From: an uncultured Eubacteriales bacterium
GTDB taxonomy: Bacteria; Bacillota; Clostridia; Oscillospirales; Butyricicoccaceae
NCBI GenBank assembly: GCA_949740695.1
Contig: CATJIY010000047.1
Location: 1-7,237, forward strand
Length of the DNA stretch: 7,237 nt
Direction: 5' to 3'
Position numbers and translations under genes: made by a program. Of the stretch, positions 1-6,344 are shown one piece after another. A model generated the notes under the pieces. The model did no database searches. It was not told the origin of the DNA and saw only the letters and a program-made list of their open reading frames with translations. The number at the start of each line of letters is the position of its first letter. Within the stretch, counting starts at the first letter, position 1.

Positions 1-750
1 ATCTCCCTGGGGCCCGCCGATGACAAACCGGCCAGTGGGATTGACAAAAATTTTAGTATCCTTATCCAACATTCGCTTCGGAAAGCAGGGTTTGATGACC
101 TCTTCAATCACCGCCTCCCGCACCTGCTCCAGCGTGGCCTCCGCCAAATGTTGGGTGGAAATTACTACAGTGTCCGCCCGTTCGGGTTTTCCAGCCTCAT
201 CATACTGAACGGTAACCTGGCTCTTACCGTCGGGCAGCAAAAAGGGCGCCTTGCCGCTCTTGCGCACCGCAGCCAGCTGGCGAGTCAGCTCATGAGCAAA
301 CGTAATAGGCGCGGGCATCAGCTCCTCGGTCTCCCGACAAGCATAGCCAAACATCATGCCCTGATCCCCCGCACCAATCAGATCCAGCGCATCTCCGCCG
401 CCAATGCGGTTTTCCATGGCGTTATTGACCCCCATAGCAATATCCGGACTCTGGCCGTGAATCGCTGAAAGCACCGCGCAAGTCTTGTAGTCAAAGCTGT
501 CTCCCGAGCCGTCATAGCCGATCTTTTTCACCGTCTCCCGAACAATGGATTCCACATCCACATAAGTGCTGGTGGTCATCTCCCCCATCACTGTCACCAC
601 TCCAGTGGTGGCAAAGGTCTCGCAGGCCACATGGGCGGCGGGATCCTTTGCCAGCACCGCATCTAAAATCCCATCGGAAACCTGATCACACAGCTTATCT
701 GGATGCCCCTCGGTAACGCTCTCCGAAGTAAAAATTCTTTTGTCTGCCAT
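1..750 (-). CDS. metK: S-adenosylmethionine synthetase (methionine adenosyltransferase), C-terminus cut by window edge
   Basis: This enzyme makes S-adenosylmethionine from methionine and ATP in the cytoplasm. The visible part is 250 residues from an ATG at 750 to an aspartate codon at position 1, with no stop; the family is usually near 390-400 residues, so about 145 are outside. Family signatures are visible: GHPDK at residues 15-19 (ATP site), the GAGDQGMMFGYA loop at 127-138, PDGKSQVT at 173-180 with the active-site lysine at 176, and the start of the GGPxGD motif at 245-250. The start is supported by an AAGGAAGGAAA ribosome binding site just upstream. It has its own promoter and a SAM riboswitch in its leader, so it is predicted to be shut off when SAM is plentiful. 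The thioesterase gene upstream is on the same strand but precedes this promoter. Identification is secure. Confidence 0.97.
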   Translation of the reverse strand, partial: MADKRIFTSESVTEGHPDKLCDQVSDGILDAVLAKDPAAHVACETFATTGVVTVMGEMTTSTYVDVESIVRETVKKIGYDGSGDSFDYKTCAVLSAIHGQSPDIAMGVNNAMENRIGGGDALDLIGAGDQGMMFGYACRETEELMPAPITFAHELTRQLAAVRKSGKAPFLLPDGKSQVTVQYDEAGKPERADTVVISTQHLAEATLEQVREAVIEEVIKPCFPKRMLDKDTKIFVNPTGRFVIGGPQGD

Positions 751-782
751 AGTTGTTTCCTTCCTTCTTTCTGTTTAGAAAC

Positions 783-809
783 AAAAAAGACCCCCGAAAA
801 AGGAGTCTT
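783..809 (-). terminator. Riboswitch-controlled intrinsic terminator before metK
   Basis: On the minus strand an 8-bp stem AAGACTCC (809-802) with GGGGTCTT (794-787), one G-U pair, closes a 7-base loop and runs straight into a U tract ending near 783. It lies about 30 bases before the metK start, so it acts as the expression platform of the SAM riboswitch rather than as a gene-end terminator. Confidence 0.85.
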
Positions 810-932
810 GACATTCGACGCTTTCGACACAAGCCGCTCCTTATCGATGTTCGCAGAACCACCTTCATCTCACTGGACAGGTTGGTGTGCGGTCATTGAG
901 CGAACCCTCTACCGCAGCTCTGGATAATGGAG
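783..932 (-). promoter_or_regulatory. SAM-I-clan (S-box-like) riboswitch with terminator, upstream of metK
   Basis: Read on the minus strand, the leader folds like the SAM-I clan. P1 pairs 932-929 with 840-837 and 927-923 with 845-841 (CTCC-A-TTATC with GATAAGGAG), followed by the conserved AGAG. P2 pairs TGCGGT (916-911) with ACCGCA (893-888) and encloses the AGAGGG/AATGA k-turn-like elements. P3 pairs the ACCAACCT side (886-879) with AGGTGGT (864-858). The P2 loop GTTCGC (905-900) is perfectly complementary to GCGAAC (854-849), matching the SAM-I pseudoknot. There is little room for a normal P4, so this may be a SAM-I/IV-type variant. The P1 3' strand AAGGAG (842-837) can instead pair with CTCCTT (805-800), which holds part of the terminator 5' arm. 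That gives mutually exclusive antiterminator and P1/terminator states, so SAM binding should switch metK off. The fold was done by eye. Confidence 0.85.
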
Positions 933-954
933 TCTATTCTGTTGTTTGAACCAT

Positions 955-982
955 AGTATAGCAGGAATTTTCAAAAATGCAA
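955..982 (-). promoter_or_regulatory. Probable sigma-A promoter of metK
   Basis: On the minus strand TTGCAT (982-977) and TATACT (960-955) are separated by 16 bases. Transcription would begin near 948, about 16 bases before the riboswitch P1 stem, which is the expected layout. The -10 match is strong and the -35 is moderate. Confidence 0.6.
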
Positions 983-1044
983 GAGGCGCAGAAGAAAATT
1001 TACAAGAACCCCCTTCCGGCCAGCGGGCGAGGGAAAAGCAAGCG

Positions 1045-1461
1045 CTATTCTTTCTCTTCTTGAACATGCTGAATGTGCCTGCCGGTGCTGCTGACCACCG
1101 CCACCAAATTCCCAGTTCCATCGCGAATGGCAGTGTCATAAAAACAACTACGATGGCCATCCCGCAAAAGCTTACATTCCGCAGTCAGAGCGTCTCCCTG
1201 TACCTTGCTAAGAAAGCTAATCTGACTCACTGCCGTCACTGTCAATGTTCCGTCATTGTTGGCGGCTACTGCAAAAGCAAAGTCCGCCAAGGTAAACAGC
1301 ACGCCGCCCATCACCTGCCCCACCGCGTTGCGGTGCTTTGGTTCTACTTTAAGGCTGCACCTGGCATATCCCGGCCCGGCCTCTTCAATAACAACGCCAG
1401 TGACCTGGCAGGCGTAACTATCCTGCTGAAACCGCCGGCGGATCTGTTCCAAATCAGGCAT
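1045..1461 (-). CDS. PaaI-family hotdog-fold thioesterase
   Basis: A 138-residue protein predicted to hydrolyse acyl-CoA or aryl-CoA thioesters in the cytoplasm; the substrate cannot be told from sequence. It has the single 4HBT/PaaI hotdog domain. The signature segment at residues 43-68 reads HRNAVGQVMGG, followed by a helix containing LADFAFAVAAN, with Asp60 at the position of the PaaI catalytic Asp. The usual HGG before that helix is MGG here (Met51), a substitution that could alter specificity. The length is typical of the family, which works as a dimer or tetramer. I prefer the ATG at 1461, because GGGAGG lies 7-8 bases upstream. A longer reading from a TTG at 1476 would start inside that ribosome binding site. 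It lies 57 bases after the D-aminoacylase stop with a strong hairpin between, so it is probably the second gene of that operon. No clear promoter of its own is visible. The family is sure; the function is generic. Confidence 0.88.
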   Translation of the reverse strand: MPDLEQIRRRFQQDSYACQVTGVVIEEAGPGYARCSLKVEPKHRNAVGQVMGGVLFTLADFAFAVAANNDGTLTVTAVSQISFLSKVQGDALTAECKLLRDGHRSCFYDTAIRDGTGNLVAVVSSTGRHIQHVQEEKE

Positions 1462-1481
1462 AAAGATTCCTCCCAAATCTA

Positions 1482-1506
1482 CCCCGCCAAGCCCGGCTCG
1501 GCGGGG
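1482..1506 (-). other. Intercistronic 11-bp RNA hairpin between aminoacylase and thioesterase
   Basis: On the minus-strand transcript bases 1506-1496 pair with 1492-1482 as an uninterrupted 11-bp stem (ten Watson-Crick pairs and one G-U) with a CGG triloop (1495-1493). In a plus-strand transcript the same position would be an A-C mismatch, so the structure fits the direction of the flanking genes. It begins 12 bases after the aminoacylase stop. The bases after it are only weakly U-rich, so it is a poor intrinsic terminator and more likely an attenuator, a pause site or a 3'-end stabiliser. It ends about 10 bases before the thioesterase ribosome binding site. Confidence 0.6.
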
Positions 1507-1518
1507 CGTTGATTTTCT

Positions 1519-3090
1519 TTAAGTATTGATGCCTTTGCGAAGCACCATGCCCGCCCTGGCGCCGGTGTGTTGGCCATCCTGAGCGGAAAGCACACCGTTG
1601 ACATAGACCTGATGAATCCCTTTGCTAGCCTGCTGCGGATGGTCAAAGGAAGGGGTGTCCTCCACGGTATCCGGATCAAAGAGGGTCAGATCGGCCCGCA
1701 TGCCAGGACGAAGCAAGCCCCGGTCCAGCAGGCCCAGCCGGTTGGCAGGCATGCCCGTCATTTTGGCCACTGCAGTTTCCAAAGAAATCACCTTACGTTC
1801 CCGGCAATAATAACCCAGCACTCGAGTAAACGCTCCGTAGTTCCGAGGATGGGGCTTGCCGGGTTGGGTCAAAGGAAGCGCCTGGCCATCCGAACCAATC
1901 ATCACAAAGGGCTGAGGCAGAATGTACTCAATATCTTCCTCACACATGCCATAGTGAATCTCATCGGCCATGCCTTTGGCCCGCAGCACCAAGTCGGCCA
2001 GAGCCTCCGAAGGCCGCTGTTCTACCCGTTGGCCAATTTCCTCCAAGGAGAGTCCGATCATCCAGGCGTCTTCCGGACAAGCGGTCCAGGAAACCAGGAT
2101 ATCCCCCCACCGGCCCACATGTCCAGCTTCACTCTGGTCGCACAATTTTTTCCGAGTCTCTGGATTGCGCAAGCGGTTCAGCAGTCCTTCCATGCCGCCT
2201 TCAAAGGCCCAGCCGGCAAAATTACAGGTGATGGAGGTAGAAGTGGCCCGATAGGGATACTGGTCGCAGCAAACGTCCATGCCCTGCCGGCGGGCCCGCT
2301 GAATCATAGCAATCGTAGTTTTGACGCTAACCTGCCAGTCGGCTTTGCTGGTGCATTTGTGATGAGAAACTTGTAAAGGCGCTCCTGACAGGCGGGAAGT
2401 CTCCAACGCTTCCTCCAGCGCTTTTACCAGCGTCCTGGCCTCGCCCCGCATATGGCTGCAATAGTCCCCGCCATAGGGCACTACCGCTTTCGCCACCTCC
2501 GCCAACTCATGGGTGTCAGAAAAATTTCCCGGCGGATAAATCAGACCTGAGCTAATACCAAAAGCGCCCTCTTCCATGCATTTGCTTGCCAGCTGATACA
2601 TAGCCTGGCACTGCTCCTGACTTGCCGTGGTATCAGCAAAGCCCATCACCGCAATGCGTAAGGTGCCGTGCCCTGCCAAACAGCCGAAATTCACCGAGGG
2701 ATTTTGCGCCTCCATTCGGTCCAAAAAGGAGCCGAATCCGGTCCAATTATAGGGAGCCGGACCCATATAATCCCGCAGGAGATCCAGGGTTTCTGGTCCG
2801 GTAGGCGCCATAGACATGCCGCAGTTGCCGCCGATATCCGTGGTTACACCCTGAAACAAGCGGCTTTCTCCCAGCGCGTATCCAGGGAGACTGGAGTCGG
2901 TATGACTGTGCAAGTCAATAAATCCAGGAGACAACACCATTCCTGCTGCGTCCACCGTTTGCTTCGCTGCTTGACCAGCCAGCCGGCCCATGGCCGCGAT
3001 CCGGCCGTCCTGCACCGCCAAGTCGCCATAATACCAGGGCGCGCCAGTACCGTCTACAATACGGGCGTTTTGAATCAATAAATCGTACAT
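1519..3090 (-). CDS. N-acyl-D-amino-acid deacylase (D-aminoacylase), amidohydrolase superfamily
   Basis: A 523-residue zinc amidohydrolase predicted to release D-amino acids from N-acyl-D-amino acids in the cytoplasm. The N-terminal beta-domain (about 1-55, with IVDGTG and the SPGFIDLHSH entry) leads into the TIM-barrel. The ligand set of the family is complete: His61 and His63 in HSHTD, Cys90 in GGNCG, His213 in YCSHMRGE, His243 in QVSHHK, and Asp401 in IGSDGQ. The SSGLIYPPG block at 180-188 is characteristic of D-aminoacylases. The segment between His243 and the catalytic Asp is about 40 residues longer than in the Alcaligenes enzyme (residue numbers recalled from that family), giving a protein longer than the roughly 480-residue type enzymes. 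The ATG at 3090 is chosen because AGGAGG lies 5 bases upstream and the family N-terminus begins there. An upstream extension to 3156 would run back into the fprA terminator. Acyl and side-chain preference are unknown; dihydroorotase- or hydantoinase-like activity is less likely given the Cys90 ligand. Confidence 0.92.
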   Translation of the reverse strand: MYDLLIQNARIVDGTGAPWYYGDLAVQDGRIAAMGRLAGQAAKQTVDAAGMVLSPGFIDLHSHTDSSLPGYALGESRLFQGVTTDIGGNCGMSMAPTGPETLDLLRDYMGPAPYNWTGFGSFLDRMEAQNPSVNFGCLAGHGTLRIAVMGFADTTASQEQCQAMYQLASKCMEEGAFGISSGLIYPPGNFSDTHELAEVAKAVVPYGGDYCSHMRGEARTLVKALEEALETSRLSGAPLQVSHHKCTSKADWQVSVKTTIAMIQRARRQGMDVCCDQYPYRATSTSITCNFAGWAFEGGMEGLLNRLRNPETRKKLCDQSEAGHVGRWGDILVSWTACPEDAWMIGLSLEEIGQRVEQRPSEALADLVLRAKGMADEIHYGMCEEDIEYILPQPFVMIGSDGQALPLTQPGKPHPRNYGAFTRVLGYYCRERKVISLETAVAKMTGMPANRLGLLDRGLLRPGMRADLTLFDPDTVEDTPSFDHPQQASKGIHQVYVNGVLSAQDGQHTGARAGMVLRKGINT

Positions 3091-3123
3091 AATTCCTCCT
3101 GTATGATTGTGATGATAGGCGTA

Positions 3124-3175
3124 ACAAATAAAGAAGGCTCCGCCGCTCTCCTGCATAGGGAGCGCGGCGGGAGCC
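3124..3175 (-). terminator. Intrinsic terminator after fprA
   Basis: On the minus strand a long GC-rich stem pairs 3175-3159 with 3151-3136 (GGCTC/GAGCC, a bulged C, CGCCGC/GCGGCG, one mismatch, CTCC/GGAG) around a 7-base loop. A U-rich tail TTCTTTATTTG follows. It starts 7 bases after the fprA stop. No convincing promoter is visible between it and the aminoacylase start at 3090, so that gene probably depends on read-through or on a non-consensus promoter. Confidence 0.85.
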
Positions 3176-3181
3176 GGAGGG

Positions 3182-4624
3182 TTATTCTTTCATAGAGGCC
3201 GCCAGAGCATCGGCAAGCTCATTTACCTGAGCGATTTGTCCTTGTTTCAGAGCGGATTCCACCTTTAAACGCTGAGGCAACAAAGTGATCCCTCCGCCGG
3301 AAAGCAATTCTTCCATCCTGCGGCCAGACACCGGAGCCCAACTTCCGTTTTCTACCAATGCGGCAGTGCGATTTTTCAAATTGTGCGCTTTTAGCTGCAA
3401 GATCAGATTTTCCATATCGGGAAAAAGCCCGCCATTATAGGTCACCGAAGCCAGCACCAGATGGCTGAACCGGAAAGCCTCGCTGATGATATAAGAAGCA
3501 TGGGTCCGGGATACGTCAAACATGCGCACGTTGCGCACGCCCCGCTGGCTCAAAGCCGAAGCCAGCGCATGGCAGGCCAACTCAGTGTTGCCGTAAACCG
3601 AGGCAAAAGCGATTACAACGCCGGTTTCTTCAGGCGTATAGGTACTCCACTTTTGATATTTATCCAAAATAAAGGGCAAATCCTGCTGCCACACTGGACC
3701 ATGAAGAGGGCAGATGCGGGAGATTTTCATCCCTTCCGTCTTTTTCAGCAAAGACTGAACCTGAGGACCATATTTCCCCACGATATTGGTATAATACCGG
3801 CGGAACTCATCCAACCAATCCTGGGAAAAATCCACTTCATGGGCAAACAAGTTGCCGTCCAAAGCGCCAAAAGCGCCAAAAGCGTCGGCAGAAAACAATG
3901 TCTGAGAAGTTCGGTCGTAGGTAACCATTACTTCAGGCCAATGCACCATGGGCGCGGCATGGAAAGAGAGAATATGCTCGCCCACAGCCATAGACACACC
4001 GTCTCGTACTTCTTGAACCCGCTGGGCCAATTGCGGTCCAAAAAACTGGGCGATCATCTTTTTCGCCCCAGTAGTACAGATGGCCTGGCACTTGGGATAC
4101 CGGCGAAGCACCTCCTCCAGCGTGGCGCAGTGGTCCGGTTCCATATGATTAACCACTAAATAATCCAACGGCCGGCCAGCCAGCAGGGCTTCTATATTGC
4201 GCAAAAAGACCTCCCGCACCGACTGGTCCACCGTATCCAGCAAAACAGTTTTCCGGTCCAACAGCAGATAACTGTTAAACGAGATGCCGTTAACCACTGG
4301 ATAATGCTTTTCAAACCGGTCCTGGCTGCGGTCGCAAGCCCCTACCCAGTAAAGATCGGAACATACCTGCCGGTAACCGGCGGCAGGCAATAAATTTTTA
4401 TCCACCAGCGCTTCCTCCTGCGCCTGCGGGGTAACCGTTCCCGCCAGCGCCTGCTGGAAAAAAGCGTCTACTCGTTCGGTGCAGGAACCGCAAAAAGCCG
4501 CCGCACGGGTTTTTTCCTTCAAATCAGAAAAGGTTTTTACCCCATCGGCCACCGCCTGAACCACGTCGCCATAGGTGACTCGGGCGCAAGAACAAATCGC
4601 TTTGCTGGGATCGTATACAACCAT
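3182..4624 (-). CDS. fprA: Flavodiiron protein (O2/NO reductase) with an N-terminal BFD-like [2Fe-2S] domain
   Basis: A 480-residue cytoplasmic protein predicted to reduce O2 to water and/or NO to N2O. Three domains are visible. Residues 1-60 form a BFD-like ferredoxin module with Cys11, Cys13, Cys45 and Cys48 (CxC-x31-CxxC). Residues about 85-330 are the metallo-beta-lactamase-like core with all seven diiron ligands: His160, Glu162, Asp164 and His165 (HMEPDH), His228, Asp247 and His308. Residues about 334-475 are a flavodoxin domain with the FMN phosphate loop ASVYGNTE (341-348). Class A flavodiiron proteins are about 400 residues and lack the first module. The start at 4624 has AAGGAG 7-8 bases upstream; an ATG at 4642 overlaps that site and extends nothing recognisable. 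Transcription is likely from the promoter at 4734-4762, giving a leader of about 100 bases, and ends at the terminator downstream. The Fe-S module could feed electrons internally, replacing or supplementing rubredoxin. Confidence 0.95.
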   Translation of the reverse strand: MVVYDPSKAICSCARVTYGDVVQAVADGVKTFSDLKEKTRAAAFCGSCTERVDAFFQQALAGTVTPQAQEEALVDKNLLPAAGYRQVCSDLYWVGACDRSQDRFEKHYPVVNGISFNSYLLLDRKTVLLDTVDQSVREVFLRNIEALLAGRPLDYLVVNHMEPDHCATLEEVLRRYPKCQAICTTGAKKMIAQFFGPQLAQRVQEVRDGVSMAVGEHILSFHAAPMVHWPEVMVTYDRTSQTLFSADAFGAFGALDGNLFAHEVDFSQDWLDEFRRYYTNIVGKYGPQVQSLLKKTEGMKISRICPLHGPVWQQDLPFILDKYQKWSTYTPEETGVVIAFASVYGNTELACHALASALSQRGVRNVRMFDVSRTHASYIISEAFRFSHLVLASVTYNGGLFPDMENLILQLKAHNLKNRTAALVENGSWAPVSGRRMEELLSGGGITLLPQRLKVESALKQGQIAQVNELADALAASMKE

Positions 4625-4650
4625 AAAAAGACTCCTTCCCATTTTTTTCA

Positions 4651-4668
4651 GGAGCGAAGGGCCGCTCC
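4651..4668 (-). other. Hairpin in the fprA leader, just upstream of the ribosome binding site
   Basis: On the minus strand GGAGCG (4668-4663) pairs with CGCTCC (4656-4651) around a 6-base loop. An A-rich stretch and then the GGAAGGAG ribosome binding site follow. It could protect the mRNA 5' end or tune translation; it has no U tract, so it is not a terminator. Confidence 0.4.
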
Positions 4669-4733
4669 CGTTGCCTGTTTCAGAGAACCCGACCAGCTCC
4701 AGCCGGACAGGCAGTCCATTTGAAATCACCGCT

Positions 4734-4762
4734 ACTATACCACAGTTGACCCGGTTTGTCCA
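4734..4762 (-). promoter_or_regulatory. Probable sigma-A promoter of fprA
   Basis: On the minus strand TGGACA (4762-4757) and TATAGT (4739-4734) are spaced by exactly 17 bases, each one mismatch from consensus. Transcription would begin near 4727. A perfect TTGACA also occurs at 4776-4771 but has no -10 partner at the right distance. Confidence 0.65.
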
Positions 4763-4781
4763 GCAGAGAATGTCAAAGACC

Positions 4782-4810
4782 TTGTAATATTTTGCGAGAT
4801 ATGCTATCAT
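4782..4810 (+). promoter_or_regulatory. Possible plus-strand promoter facing the nifS side
   Basis: TTGTAA (4782-4787) and TATCAT (4805-4810) are separated by 17 bases, back to back with the fprA promoter. It would transcribe the unassigned stretch that follows and could add a long leader to nifS. Without a clear gene downstream this could be chance in AT-rich DNA. Confidence 0.3.
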
Positions 4811-5085
4811 CAGCAAAACAAAGAAAACGAGAACGAGGCGTCATACTGGCCAGCGCTCATAAAAAGATTTCGGCTGAACGCTGGCAGCGTATCTCCTTTC
4901 TTTCGGCTGCGCTTTCCCTATTTCAGAGATTTTCATACACATCCTTTGCCCGGGAGGGCAAACTGAAACAGAATTGGTTGGATCGCCGGAACAGCATCGG
5001 GCTGCTTTTATTGCCCCTGGGAATGATCTTTCAAAAAAATAGAAGCGCGGACAAGTGATTTTTTCGGATTTTTTTGTTAGAGGGG
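4811..5085. other. Unassigned intergenic stretch with inverted repeats between fprA and nifS
   Basis: I recognise no gene here. An open frame of 100 codons covers it on the plus strand (4756-5058), but it has no ribosome binding site and no family resemblance. Several inverted repeats occur: GCCAGCG (4849-4855) with CGCTGGC (4879-4885); and a nested pair in which TTTCAG (4921-4926) matches CTGAAA (4963-4968) while TTTGCCC (4945-4951) matches GGGCAAA (4956-4962) around a GGGA loop. TTTCGGCTG is repeated at 4868 and 4901. The stretch ends in two T tracts (about 5058-5076). Such nesting would suit a small structured RNA or a long leader, but I could not match it to a known RNA family. Confidence 0.3.
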
Positions 5086-5114
5086 TTGTAATTTACACTA
5101 AAGAGGTGTATATT
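5086..5114 (+). promoter_or_regulatory. Probable nifS-nifU promoter with an inverted repeat in its spacer
   Basis: TTGTAA (5086-5091) and TATATT (5109-5114) are spaced by 17 bases, with transcription expected near 5121. Between them TACAC (5094-5098) and GTGTA (5106-5110) form a 5-bp inverted repeat with 7 bases between. This is placed where a repressor dimer would block RNA polymerase. An Rrf2/IscR- or CymR-type regulator is conceivable for this operon, but no such gene is in the window and the repeat is short. The leader also contains a small hairpin, CGGGC (5132-5136) with GCCCG (5141-5145), before the ribosome binding site. Confidence 0.55.
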
Positions 5115-5162
5115 AAGAGCGACAGAAACACCGGGCTTTCGCCCGCTGAAAGGAGATCGTTT

Positions 5163-6332
5163 ATGCAAGACCGGTTTGTCTATGCGGACAACGCGGCCAC
5201 CACGCCGGTTGCCGCTGAGGTGCTGGAAAAAATGATGCCCTTCCTTACCACCCAATACGGCAACCCCAGCACCCTTTACACCTTGGGGCATAGCAGCCAC
5301 GACGCTGTAGAGGAGGCCCGCAAGGAAGTGGCTCTGCTGATGAACGCCCAGCCAGAGGAGATTTTTTTTACCGGCTGCGGCAGTGAGTCGGACAATATGG
5401 CTCTGCGGGGCTGGCTTCATTCTCCCCAAAATAAGGGCAAGCGCCATCTGATTACCACCGCAATTGAGCATCATGCCATTCTCTATACCGCCCAGGCGCT
5501 GGAAAAAGAGGGTTTTGACGTAACCTATCTTCCGGTGGATAAAAACGGTATGGTGGAGCTGGACAAGCTGGCGGCGGCCATCCGGCCGGATACCGCTCTA
5601 GTCAGCGTTATGTTTGCCAACAATGAGATCGGTACGATAAATCCTATCGGGAAGATCGGCGCCCTGTGCCGGGAAAAAGGCGTGATTTTCCATACTGACG
5701 CAGTTCAGGCTTATGGCCATGTGCCAGTGGACGTAAAAGCCATGAATATTGATATGCTGTCGCTCTCCGGTCACAAGATCAACGCGCCCAAAGGGGTTGG
5801 CGCCATTTATATTCGCAAAGGGCTGTCGCCCGCGCCTTTCATTACTGGAGGCGGCCAGGAAAAAGGCCGCCGCTCAGGCACTGAAAACGTGGCGGGCATC
5901 GTGGCGCTGGGAGAAGCTGCCCGGCTCAAACGAATCCATATGGAAAAAGAGTCGGCTTATCTCCGAAGCCTTTCCAAAAAGCTAATCGACCGAGTGCTCA
6001 AACTTCCCCAAACCATCCTCACCGGCCACCCCACAGAGCGTCTGCCCGGCACCTGCTCTTTTTGCATCAACGCCATTGAAGGCGAAAGCCTGGTATTGAT
6101 GCTGGATATGAACGGCATCTGCGCTTCCACTGGCAGCGCCTGTTCCACTGGAAGCCTGGACCCTAGCCACGTGCTATTGGGCATTGGTTTGAGCCATGAG
6201 ATCTCCCACGGCAGTTTGCGGCTCACTCTGGGACCCCAAAACACCGAAGAGGATGTGGATTATATTTTGGAGCGATTGGAGCAGGTGGTAACCACGCTGC
6301 GGGCCATGTCGCCCATCTGGCACGCAGAATAA
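5163..6332 (+). CDS. nifS: Cysteine desulfurase, NifS/IscS family
   Basis: A 389-residue PLP-dependent enzyme that removes sulfur from cysteine and passes it as a persulfide to the Fe-S scaffold. Class V aminotransferase features are present: YADNAATTP at 7-15, His104 in IEHHA (stacks on PLP), Asp179 and Gln182 in HTDAVQA, the PLP lysine Lys205 in SGHK, and GGGQEKGRRSGTEN at 229-242. The catalytic cysteine is Cys327 in GSACSTGS, on the long mobile loop typical of the IscS/NifS type rather than SufS. The length matches the family. The ATG at 5163 is supported by AAAGGAG 7-8 bases upstream; the frame stays open to 5055 but nothing upstream resembles the family. nifU follows after 12 bases, so the two are cotranscribed and their products are expected to form a complex. 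Confidence 0.96.
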   Translation: MQDRFVYADNAATTPVAAEVLEKMMPFLTTQYGNPSTLYTLGHSSHDAVEEARKEVALLMNAQPEEIFFTGCGSESDNMALRGWLHSPQNKGKRHLITTAIEHHAILYTAQALEKEGFDVTYLPVDKNGMVELDKLAAAIRPDTALVSVMFANNEIGTINPIGKIGALCREKGVIFHTDAVQAYGHVPVDVKAMNIDMLSLSGHKINAPKGVGAIYIRKGLSPAPFITGGGQEKGRRSGTENVAGIVALGEAARLKRIHMEKESAYLRSLSKKLIDRVLKLPQTILTGHPTERLPGTCSFCINAIEGESLVLMLDMNGICASTGSACSTGSLDPSHVLLGIGLSHEISHGSLRLTLGPQNTEEDVDYILERLEQVVTTLRAMSPIWHAE

Positions 6333-6344
6333 GGAGGATACGCT

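Noticed and set aside
990..1035. Possible terminator between the thioesterase and the metK promoter
   Set aside because: Only a weak imperfect stem (CCCT with AGGG flanks) could be drawn and the following bases are not a clean U tract.
1567..2376. Long plus-strand open frame (269 codons) opposite the D-aminoacylase
   Set aside because: It is the antisense shadow of a gene with a complete set of catalytic residues; it has no ribosome binding site and no recognisable domain.
3861..3888. Short tandem repeat of aaagcgcc units
   Set aside because: It lies inside fprA and simply encodes the conserved DAFGAFGALD segment of flavodiiron proteins.
3461..4159. Plus-strand open frame (232 codons) opposite fprA
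   Set aside because: Antisense shadow of the flavodiiron coding sequence, with no start signals and no family resemblance.
4841..4936. Minus-strand 31-codon open frame with an AAAGGA site 5 bases before its ATG
   Set aside because: Very short, no promoter seen, no recognisable family and overlaps the inverted repeats; likely chance.
4756..5058. Plus-strand open frame of 100 codons between fprA and nifS
   Set aside because: No ribosome binding site at either candidate ATG, overlaps both promoters of the divergent region, and its translation resembles no known family.
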